Shown here piece by piece: positions 1 through 4,662 of a stretch of DNA of 8,760 nt. This stretch comes from Methanothermococcus okinawensis (lineage in GTDB: Archaea > AGJL01 > Methanococci > Methanococcales > Methanococcaceae), in contig DQVU01000181.1 of assembly GCA_015661585.1 (NCBI GenBank), positions 1 to 8,760 of the forward strand, read 5' to 3'. Both the position numbers and the translations under genes were made by a program. Under the pieces are notes generated by a model. That model did no database searches. It worked only from the letters and a program-made list of their open reading frames with translations, and had not been told where the DNA came from. Position 1 is the first letter of the stretch. Each line of letters opens with the position of its first letter.

Positions 1-94
1 AGACAGCAGGAATGGAGCTCTCTAGGGCGTCTTTTACTATCTCCTTTCTCTCATCCCAGGTATTACCACTTACATATATCCATCCAAACTTCAT
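1..94 (-). CDS. aroB': 3-dehydroquinate synthase type II, N-terminal 31 codons (runs off the left edge)
   Basis: Partial gene read leftwards from an ATG at 94-92. The start is set by a textbook Shine-Dalgarno AGGAGGT (complement of 102-108), seven to eight bases upstream. The readable peptide begins MKFGWIYVSGNTWDERKEIV and continues KDALESSIPAV; MKFGW, the W-x-E-x-K stretch and VKDALESSIP match the N-terminus I remember for Methanocaldococcus MJ1249. That family makes 3-dehydroquinate by NAD-dependent oxidative deamination and cyclisation of 2-amino-3,7-dideoxy-D-threo-hept-6-ulosonate, the archaeal entry to aromatic amino acids that bypasses DAHP. It is a soluble cytoplasmic enzyme of about 360 residues, so more than 90 percent lies outside the window. 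No catalytic residues are visible in this fragment; the call rests on the N-terminal match alone. The gene is transcribed away from the nuclease gene at 401. Confidence 0.82.
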   Translation of the reverse strand, partial: MKFGWIYVSGNTWDERKEIVKDALESSIPAV

Positions 95-109
95 ACTATA
101 TACCTCCTG

Positions 110-162
110 ATTATTATAACAATAATTATTAGATAATTATTATAATTATTATAATATTTACG
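110..162 (-). promoter_or_regulatory. Probable promoter region of the dehydroquinate synthase gene
   Basis: On the minus strand this stretch offers several archaeal box A-like sequences, the best being AAATATTATAA around 150-160. Transcription would then start about 25 bases downstream, near 130, leaving a leader of roughly 35 bases with the AGGAGGT at its end. Three phased ATAATTATT copies sit between the box and the gene. A/T richness makes any single TATA call unreliable, so only the region is proposed. Confidence 0.35.
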
Positions 163-300
163 GTTTTTATAGTCATGAATAAATTGATCATATTAAACAA
201 CAACCTTCAAGATCTCCTAATAAAAAAAGAATATATGGTAAGAAGGAAATCTTCGGAAAATACAGATTATCTATCTCTCAATAACACCTTTTTGTCTCAA

Positions 301-320
301 TAAACCCTCAATAGGGTTTA
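301..320. repeat. Perfect 8-bp inverted repeat (hairpin)
   Basis: TAAACCCT (301-308) pairs with AGGGTTTA (313-320) around the loop CAAT. It is one of the few G/C-containing spots in the region and lies 80 bases upstream of the nuclease start. There is no T-run immediately after it on either strand, so it does not look like an intrinsic terminator. An operator or a leader hairpin are both possible. Confidence 0.55.
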
Positions 321-400
321 AGAGAAATATGTATTTAACAGACATTCGTTGAATTCCAGCTACATAGTATTTATATTCCGTTTTAGAGAAGGTGATTTTA

Positions 401-970
401 ATGCTTGAATGGTTATTGATCTTTATACTTCTATTTATAATTCTTATACTTTCCTTAAAATATTCCAAACTCAAAGGTGAGATTGAACAAAGAGCTAGAG
501 AAATTTTTGAAAGATGGAGAAATGAAGAGTTGAATGTTTTAAAAGATGAGTATGAGAAAAGGGTAGATATTTTAAGAAAAGAATATGAAAGTAAAGCTGA
601 AGAAAAAGCTAAGATTCTTTTCCAACAATGGAAAGAAAATGAGGAAAGAAGGATTAGAAAAGATGCAATCAAAAGATCTACCTCTACGATACTAGGAAGG
701 GTGGGAGAACATTTGACTCCCTTGATTATATTTCTGAATTATGGAATAAAACCTAAAGATTTTAGATTTTTAGGAACTCCAGTAGACTTTATAGCATTTA
801 AAGGATTATCGGATGGAAAACCTGAAGAGATAATATTTATAGAAGTGAAAAGTGGTTCATCAACAACACTTAGCAATAATGAAAGAAAAATAAAAAAACT
901 TATAGAAGCTGGAAAAGTAAAATGGATGTTAATACACTTGCCAAAGGAACTAGAAAAATTATCAAAGTAA
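401..970 (+). CDS. Membrane-anchored endonuclease-like protein related to archaeal Holliday junction resolvase (PF10107/COG4741 type)
   Basis: A 189-residue protein. The start is the ATG at 401, because GGTGA at 391-395 is its ribosome-binding site; an in-frame GTG at 392 lies inside that site and is not the start. Residues 3-19 form a single hydrophobic segment. Residues 21-90 are charged and helical, a likely coiled coil with repeated RW and QW positions. Residues 95-180 form a PD-(D/E)xK-like nuclease domain: GRVGEH with E103, GTPVDF with D129, and FIEVKSG with E148 and K150, the E-x-K pair expected of this fold. This layout matches the family annotated as predicted endonuclease distantly related to archaeal Holliday junction resolvase. 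Substrate and role are unknown. It stands alone on the plus strand, convergent with the hxlB operon and divergent from dehydroquinate synthase. The call is sure for the fold and inferred for activity. Confidence 0.8.
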   Translation: MLEWLLIFILLFIILILSLKYSKLKGEIEQRAREIFERWRNEELNVLKDEYEKRVDILRKEYESKAEEKAKILFQQWKENEERRIRKDAIKRSTSTILGRVGEHLTPLIIFLNYGIKPKDFRFLGTPVDFIAFKGLSDGKPEEIIFIEVKSGSSTTLSNNERKIKKLIEAGKVKWMLIHLPKELEKLSK

Positions 971-984
971 GAACAATAGTAATA

Positions 985-1050
985 AAAAGAATGATAATTA
1001 GAGTAAAAATAGTAAAAGATTAATAAATAAAAAAGGCAGAAAACTCTCAA
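985..1050 (-). terminator. Oligo-T tract terminator region for leftward transcripts
   Basis: Read on the minus strand, this stretch contains in order T5, T4, T6, T4, T5 and T5 tracts separated by a few bases. Archaeal transcripts in Methanococcus typically end at such U-rich tracts without a hairpin. It would end the hxlB operon about 280 bases beyond the hxlB stop, or a separate small RNA from 1050-1210. It shares an exact 19-base sequence with the tract downstream of priL. Confidence 0.4.
994..1012. repeat. Exact 19-bp repeat, copy 1
   Basis: ATAATTAGAGTAAAAATAG occurs here and again, identical and in the same orientation, at 6858-6876. Both copies lie in A-rich intergenic DNA downstream of a minus-strand gene, inside a run of oligo-T tracts on the minus strand. 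Confidence 0.6.
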
Positions 1051-1106
1051 AAAGAAGAATTAGTAGAAATTCCGCTCTACCTCCCCAGTGCATAGTGTAA
1101 TCCAGG

Positions 1107-1129
1107 AATAAGAACTTATTTTATTTTTT
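1107..1129 (+). terminator. Possible hairpin plus T-run terminator
   Basis: AATAAG (1107-1112) and CTTATT (1115-1120) form a short hairpin followed directly by TTATTTTTT on the plus strand. It lies 137 bases beyond the nuclease stop and is the first T-rich tract after that gene. The stem is A/T-rich and weak, so the T-run is probably the working part. It could also end a small plus-strand RNA starting near 1050. Confidence 0.35.
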
Positions 1130-1134
1130 ACCAA

Positions 1135-1168
1135 TATTGGAGAAGGACAATCCTCTAAATCTCCAATA
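1135..1168. other. Strong intergenic hairpin, function unknown
   Basis: TATTGGAGA (1135-1143) pairs perfectly with TCTCCAATA (1160-1168). Directly inside, AGGA (1144-1147) pairs with TCCT (1151-1154) over a 3-base loop, leaving a 5-base bulge on one side. That is 13 base pairs in 34 bases, well above what nearby A/T-rich DNA shows. CCAATATTGG (1131-1140), a perfect palindrome, overlaps its left arm, and another TATTGG is at 1205-1210, so alternative pairings are possible. It may be part of a small RNA or a 3' untranslated region. Confidence 0.5.
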
Positions 1169-1331
1169 CATACTGTATAATAGTCGTGGAACAATGGGTA
1201 TAGTTATTGGTTTTGATTATTTTCGTTATTAAGAATTTTATCATTTTTTATTATAATCCATTATTATTTTTTATTTACTCTTTAATCATTACTTTAATGG
1301 AAACTAAGGATATAGTTACATTTTATTTTTT

Positions 1332-1868
1332 TTACAACAAATTACAATGTCTCCTCTTCATATCTTCCTCGGATATATTTAACTTCCTCCTCAAGAGATA
1401 TATTACTCCATCTAACAGTATAAAGGCAAGTTCCTCAAAGAGGGTACCCATTGGGAAGTACTCCCTATTGCACTTCCCTATATTTAGATCTATATGGATA
1501 TCCGCCATCTTCCCTATCTCTCCTCCATATCCTATAGAAACAATCTTAACATTCATACCCTCTTTCCTTACCTTCTTAACCATATTAACTACTGAATAAG
1601 TCCTCCCACTGCCTGATATCACCACAAGTATATCTCCGTCCCCTATAGAGGGACAGTTAGGTTCCCCAACGAAGTAGGCGTTGAATCCTAAGTGCATCAA
1701 CCTCATGGTAAATGCCTGGGCTACGTACCCACTTCTACCAACACCATAGGTGAATATCTTAGAGTTGGAGGAGGTGATCTCATCTACCAGTTGTTTTACA
1801 TTATCCCAGTTGATATTTTTCAACTTCTTTAAATGTAATATTACCTCCTCTATATAATCCTCCAGCAA
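1332..1868 (-). CDS. hxlB: 6-phospho-3-hexuloisomerase
   Basis: A 178-residue SIS-domain sugar isomerase that interconverts D-arabino-3-hexulose 6-phosphate and fructose 6-phosphate. With hexulose-6-phosphate synthase it gives archaea lacking the oxidative pentose pathway their ribulose 5-phosphate. Motifs: GVGRSG (42-47), MRLMHLGF (55-62), the phosphate-binding SGSGRT (85-90), PMGTLFE (139-145) and the C-terminal RHCNLL, which closely resemble Methanocaldococcus MJ1247. Length is normal. The start is a TTG at 1868-1866, supported by GGTGA (complement of 1873-1877) four bases upstream; no ATG fits as well. It is the last gene of an operon, only 8 bp after the cofE stop, and its ribosome-binding site touches that stop codon, suggesting translational coupling. 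No synthase partner gene lies in the window. Cytoplasmic. Confidence 0.93.
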   Translation of the reverse strand: MLEDYIEEVILHLKKLKNINWDNVKQLVDEITSSNSKIFTYGVGRSGYVAQAFTMRLMHLGFNAYFVGEPNCPSIGDGDILVVISGSGRTYSVVNMVKKVRKEGMNVKIVSIGYGGEIGKMADIHIDLNIGKCNREYFPMGTLFEELAFILLDGVIYLLRRKLNISEEDMKRRHCNLL

Positions 1869-1872
1869 GGTA

Positions 1873-1877
1873 TCACC
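1873..1877 (-). promoter_or_regulatory. Ribosome-binding site that fixes the hxlB TTG start
   Basis: On the minus strand GGTGA is followed by TACC and then the TTG start. It overlaps the first base-pair of the cofE TAG stop, so ribosomes finishing cofE would be placed directly on it. Confidence 0.7.
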
Positions 1878-2647
1878 TAATCCCTGAAGACATCCTCCCT
1901 CTTCGGCCTTATTAGATCCTTCCCCTTTCCATCTGTAAAGGGTACTGGGGCGTTTCTTATTATCACTACAGGTATTCCCTCATTAGACTCTCCCATAAGT
2001 ATCGAGGCTGCAGATGCCAACTCATCCCCTATAGCTACTTCTGTACTCTTTAAGGGTTTATTAAATAGATCCCTCTCTCCCTTCCTATCCCAAAGTGCAC
2101 AGACACCACTAACCCCTATGGCTACACCACAGGAACCCCTCCTGAAGGGCCTACCCATACTGTCACTTATTATAACCCCTATCCTTTTTCCAGTCTTCCT
2201 CTCTATCATCTCCCTAAGTAATGAGGCACTTCTATCTGGATCCTCTGGGAGGGGTTTTATTGCATCCTTGAGGTTACTCTCATCCACTCCACTGTTGGCA
2301 CATACAAATCCATGTTTAGTTTCTGTAATGATAAATCCATCCCCTATCTTTACTATCTCCTTAGATTGATCTAATATTACCTGGACAACCTCTGGAGACT
2401 TCCCCAACTTCTCCGCCAACTTGTAGGCTAAAGGTGTTGGTCTAACATCCTCCTTTTTTATAACGTTTCCCTCAAGTTTTGATATAAGTGTCTCTGCCAC
2501 CACTACAATATCCCCATCCTTCAGGGGATAGGAGGATATGAGATCTGCCAGGTACTCCATTCCCAAGTTGTCATCTTCAGATATCACAGGTATTTCAAGG
2601 CCTATAAGTTCCATCCTTCTCTTCTCTTTTATATACTTCTCAGCCAT
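1877..2647 (-). CDS. cofE: Coenzyme F420-0:L-glutamate ligase (F420:gamma-glutamyl ligase)
   Basis: The enzyme adds L-glutamate residues with gamma linkage to F420-0, using GTP, to give F420-2, the hydride carrier of methanogenesis. Family signatures with the 2647 start: ETLISKLEG (52-60), KHGFVCANSGVDESN (111-125), VIISDSMGRPFRRG (158-171), EVAIGDELASAA (203-214) and GESNEGIPVVIIR (219-231). Length, 256 residues, is near the usual 245-255. The start is uncertain. The ATG at 2647 adds an 11-residue charged tail before MELIGLEIPV; the ATG at 2614 gives an N-terminus closer to other CofE proteins. A box A-like TATATAAA (complement of 2663-2670) would start transcription near 2640, which would favour 2614. 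Neither start has a strong ribosome-binding site. It sits 31 bp after the nucleotidyltransferase and 8 bp before hxlB, all in one direction. Confidence 0.93.
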   Translation of the reverse strand: MAEKYIKEKRRMELIGLEIPVISEDDNLGMEYLADLISSYPLKDGDIVVVAETLISKLEGNVIKKEDVRPTPLAYKLAEKLGKSPEVVQVILDQSKEIVKIGDGFIITETKHGFVCANSGVDESNLKDAIKPLPEDPDRSASLLREMIERKTGKRIGVIISDSMGRPFRRGSCGVAIGVSGVCALWDRKGERDLFNKPLKSTEVAIGDELASAASILMGESNEGIPVVIIRNAPVPFTDGKGKDLIRPKREDVFRD

Positions 2648-2662
2648 AGGATCCCAATATCG

Positions 2663-2670
2663 TTTATATA
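2663..2670 (-). promoter_or_regulatory. Possible internal box A before cofE
   Basis: TATATAAA on the minus strand lies in the short gap between the nucleotidyltransferase stop and cofE. A start about 25 bases downstream, near 2640, would make a separate cofE-hxlB message and would exclude the ATG at 2647. There is no terminator in this gap, so read-through from the upstream gene is also expected. Confidence 0.3.
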
Positions 2671-2678
2671 TCTTACTA

Positions 2679-3755
2679 TTACCTGATTACTTTTATATAC
2701 TCGTTAAATGCTTCCCTGGAGGTGCCCACTACAACCCTCATATATTCTTCCCTACTAGTTACCACCCTCTCTAATTTCCCTTTAGCAACTATCCTCTCCC
2801 CCTTAAATGCCTGACCTGCGTAGGTATGTGTAAAGGATACAACTTCTCTAATAGCGGGTGCCAGATGTTCATCTCTACCTTTCAATATTTTAACATCTTC
2901 CACCTTGTAGATTCCAGGACTATCAAATATGTAGTCGTCGTTAACTACAAGGGCTTCTATTTCAACAGGTCCCAGGTTTCTGTAGATAGCATTCCAGTTA
3001 TTTTCTATCTCATCCCAGTCTCTAGTTGCAAGTATATCGAAGGTTGTACCTCCAATTACACCTCTGTTGTACTTTCTTATCTCATGTTTCAAAAACTCCT
3101 GATAGGTGATGGTGTTATCCTTTATCCTCTTTTTATACACCTTCCTCCAATGTTCTTCTGAAAGAGGTTTTACAACCTCTCTGTATCTACTGTACTTCTC
3201 ATCTTCAAAGATAGATCTCAGTATCTCCCTTGCACTCCTGTGGTTCCTCATACCGTATATTACAAAGTCTATATCTGAGCTTTCACAGTTTAACCTTAGC
3301 AAGGTAGAACCAGATACTCCCATATATTTATAGTCTAAGCCACACTGATGGAATATGTTGGCAAGGGTTTTACACTTTTCTTCCAAGGAACTTTGAGGGT
3401 TGTTGAGTATCTCCTCCAATCTCTCTTGGGGTTTTAATATTCTTATTATCTTATCTTTACTAACTGCATGTAGTAGAATATCCCTTCTATCGTCGTAGTA
3501 GAGGTACTCTGGGTACATATCCCTTAATATGTCGTAAGTTTTTCTAGTATCTGATATTTTGATATATTTTTTCCCATCTAACTTCCTTATATCTTCTCTA
3601 TTTAAATTATATTTATCTATAACCTCCTTACCTACTACATCTATATTTAAATATCTAAGGAAGGCAAAAACCATATCCTTGGGATGATCGTAGGTATTTA
3701 CTGCAAAGAATCCAATTTCAGTTTCTACAAAATCTCGTAATCTAACCTTTAACAT
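2679..3755 (-). CDS. Predicted nucleotidyltransferase, DNA polymerase beta superfamily (COG1665-like), substrate unknown
   Basis: A 358-residue protein with the core signature of the polymerase-beta nucleotidyltransferase fold. GVSGS (146-150) is the glycine-serine loop, SDIDFVIYG (160-168) gives the paired metal-binding aspartates D161 and D163, and FDILA (239-243) gives a plausible third, D240. Residues 1-140 form an archaea-type N-terminal region that I cannot assign. Residues 262-345 look like a beta-rich C-terminal domain (GPVEIEALV, GERIVAKGKL, YMRVVVG). I recognise it as a conserved archaeal protein of unknown substrate, not CCA-adding enzyme and not CofC, which has a different fold. 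The start ATG at 3755 is preceded by GTGA four bases away and by a box A-like TTTTTAAATA near 3784-3793. It is the first gene of the cofE-hxlB operon. No signal peptide or membrane segment is present. Confidence 0.75.
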   Translation of the reverse strand: MLKVRLRDFVETEIGFFAVNTYDHPKDMVFAFLRYLNIDVVGKEVIDKYNLNREDIRKLDGKKYIKISDTRKTYDILRDMYPEYLYYDDRRDILLHAVSKDKIIRILKPQERLEEILNNPQSSLEEKCKTLANIFHQCGLDYKYMGVSGSTLLRLNCESSDIDFVIYGMRNHRSAREILRSIFEDEKYSRYREVVKPLSEEHWRKVYKKRIKDNTITYQEFLKHEIRKYNRGVIGGTTFDILATRDWDEIENNWNAIYRNLGPVEIEALVVNDDYIFDSPGIYKVEDVKILKGRDEHLAPAIREVVSFTHTYAGQAFKGERIVAKGKLERVVTSREEYMRVVVGTSREAFNEYIKVIR

Positions 3756-3782
3756 GGTTTCACAGTTATTGAGTAATGTTGT

Positions 3783-3794
3783 TATTTAAAAATA
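3783..3794 (-). promoter_or_regulatory. Box A-like promoter of the nucleotidyltransferase-cofE-hxlB operon
   Basis: TATTTTTAAATA on the minus strand is centred about 33 bases before the ATG at 3755. Transcription would start near 3763, giving a leader of about 8 bases that contains GTGA. The spacing is right for an archaeal promoter, but the surroundings are A/T-rich. Confidence 0.4.
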
Positions 3795-3961
3795 TCACTA
3801 TTTTAGTATTTATTTTCTATCTATTTTAATCTTAACCTAAAGTTTATGATAAATCTAAAATTGTTGATTATCTAAAAAAGTAGATATTAAAGTAAAAAAC
3901 TTAGTTACCGTTAAAGTGGTGATTAAAAAGAATAATAAAAATAATAGTTATTATAGTAATT

Positions 3962-4021
3962 AAAAAAATAAATAAAACCATCGAATATCTCAAGATGAAG
4001 GGGAGGGTAAAGTAAAAAAAA
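3962..4021 (-). terminator. Oligo-T terminator downstream of the archaeoflavoprotein gene
   Basis: On the minus strand a T8 run (complement of 4014-4021) lies 33 bases after the stop codon, followed about 45 bases later by TTTTATTTATTTTTTT (complement of about 3962-3977). No stable hairpin precedes the first tract. This is the common form of methanogen transcription ends and separates the gor-flavoprotein unit from the operon to its left. Confidence 0.5.
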
Positions 4022-4053
4022 TTCTCAATATTTTGTTTAGAAATCAACTACTG

Positions 4054-4605
4054 TTATCTATATACTTTAAAATTTAAAATGGCTTCCTTAATATCTTCTA
4101 CAGTGTCAAGGACTGTAATACCTTTCATTTTTCTTAACTTATCAACATTCTCTACATCCTCCTCCCTTATATATAACTTCAAGGTTTTTCCTCCAGGTAG
4201 GATGGTTTCCAACTCCCCTACTTTATTATCTGGAGGATATATATAAACTGGTACTCCTGCTTTAATTGCCTGAGAGACTGAGTTTGTAATAAGTGTATCT
4301 GCTATACAGTGGGCAATCTTTGCCACAGTGTTTGCAGTTGCCGGTGCCACTATAAATATATCGTATTTTCCAGTTTGTAGTTTTCCAGCTAAGAATGGAG
4401 CGTTGGCATTTACCTCTACTCCTATATCCTGGAATTCTGCTATCAGTTTATCCCATAGTTTATACCACTTTAATACCGTTTTGGCACTTTTAGAGGCGTA
4501 AACATCTATATCTACCTTAAACTCATTTTTCAAGGTTATCATTGTATCTACTACCTTATCTATCTTATCTCCACAACCTGTAATACCCCATGCAATTTTT
4601 ATCAT
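4054..4605 (-). CDS. Archaeoflavoprotein, MJ0208/AfpA type (flavoprotein family PF02441)
   Basis: A 183-residue FMN-type flavoprotein. It begins MIKIAWGITGCGDK and carries EVNANAPFLAGKLQTGKYD (63-81) and VAPATANTVAKIAHCIADTL (about 85-104), the flavin-binding signature shared with phosphopantothenoylcysteine decarboxylase and dihydromethanopterin reductase. The whole sequence closely resembles the MJ0208 archaeoflavoprotein as I remember it. The family member AF1518 (AfpA) is reported to take electrons from ferredoxin and pass them to reductases; the partner here is unknown. The start is the ATG at 4605, set by GGTGA (complement of 4610-4614) five bases upstream. An upstream in-frame ATG at 4647 would add 14 unconserved residues and has no such site. 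It lies 56 bp after gor with no terminator between, so co-transcription is likely. DmrB/DmrX-like dihydromethanopterin reductase is the main alternative. Confidence 0.85.
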   Translation of the reverse strand: MIKIAWGITGCGDKIDKVVDTMITLKNEFKVDIDVYASKSAKTVLKWYKLWDKLIAEFQDIGVEVNANAPFLAGKLQTGKYDIFIVAPATANTVAKIAHCIADTLITNSVSQAIKAGVPVYIYPPDNKVGELETILPGGKTLKLYIREEDVENVDKLRKMKGITVLDTVEDIKEAILNFKVYR

Positions 4606-4614
4606 AATTTCACC

Positions 4615-4662
4615 TAATATTCTATTATTATCACTATGTGTAGTCAAGTTATGTAATATTCT
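4615..4662. repeat. 9-bp direct repeat flanking the gor-flavoprotein gap
   Basis: TAATATTCT occurs at 4615-4623 and 4654-4662, 39 bases apart. The right copy runs into the gor stop codon and the left copy overlaps the flavoprotein ribosome-binding site by a base or two. With such A/T content chance is a fair explanation. Confidence 0.35.

Larger units (their letters stand above)
95..400. other. Intergenic region between the divergent dehydroquinate synthase and nuclease genes
   Basis: About 300 bp with no convincing gene. Bases 110-162 are almost entirely A/T and contain three direct copies of ATAATTATT (122-130, 133-141, 142-150), spaced about one helical turn apart. They lie where the promoter of the leftward gene should be. 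Bases 276-320 carry CTCAATA three times and end in a perfect 8-bp hairpin, TAAACCCT-CAAT-AGGGTTTA (301-320). A weak open frame of 42 codons (175-303, +) has no ribosome-binding site and no recognisable product. A TATA-like TTTATATT at 370-377 lies very close to the nuclease start, so either it drives a nearly leaderless message or the promoter is further upstream. Confidence 0.6.
971..1331. other. Intergenic region between convergent genes, with a structured patch
   Basis: This 361 bp stretch holds no credible open frame. It has three parts. Bases 971-1050 are A-rich on the plus strand, so T-rich on the minus strand, with oligo-T tracts suited to ending leftward transcripts. Bases 1060-1210 are distinctly richer in G/C and contain several inverted repeats. 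Bases 1212-1331 are T-rich on the plus strand. The pattern would fit overlapping 3' ends of the two convergent units, or a small untranslated RNA on either strand. Confidence 0.55.
3756..4053. other. Intergenic region between two minus-strand units
   Basis: About 300 bp, no credible gene. The right part (3940-4030) has terminator-like oligo-T tracts on the minus strand around a G/C-richer patch, GAAGGGGAGGG (3997-4007, +). The left end (3783-3794) has TATTTTTAAATA on the minus strand, a good box A about 35 bases before the nucleotidyltransferase start. Short weak inverted repeats such as TATCTA/TAGATA (near 3870-3887) and ATAATA/TATTAT (near 3940-3957) are probably just A/T composition. Confidence 0.55.

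Noticed and set aside
276..320. Short CRISPR-like array from the CTCAATA repeats
   Set aside because: The repeats are seven bases with spacings of 19 and 11, far too short and irregular for repeat-spacer units, and no cas gene is present.
392..400. GTG at 392 as the start of the nuclease gene
   Set aside because: That GTG is part of the GGTGA ribosome-binding site for the ATG at 401, five bases away.
271..672. Minus-strand open frame over the nuclease 5' half
   Set aside because: Ser/Phe-rich antisense translation of the coiled-coil region; the plus-strand gene has a proper ribosome-binding site and domain motifs.
739..1050. Open frame on the minus strand across the nuclease 3' end
   Set aside because: Low-complexity Tyr/Ser/Phe-rich translation opposite a well-supported gene; an antisense shadow.
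1058..1110. Possible tRNA or rRNA fragment in the G/C-richer patch
   Set aside because: No T-loop GTTCRA motif, acceptor stem or CCA, and the faint likeness of the minus strand to a 16S segment is confined to about ten bases.
1207..1599. Open frame on the plus strand overlapping hxlB
   Set aside because: Most of it is antisense to hxlB, and the remaining part is T-rich intergenic sequence translating to Phe/Ile/Tyr. No ribosome-binding site.
4606..4647. Upstream ATG at 4647 for the archaeoflavoprotein
   Set aside because: It would add 14 residues with no family match, has no ribosome-binding site, and the ATG at 4605 has GGTGA at proper spacing and begins with the family's usual N-terminus.
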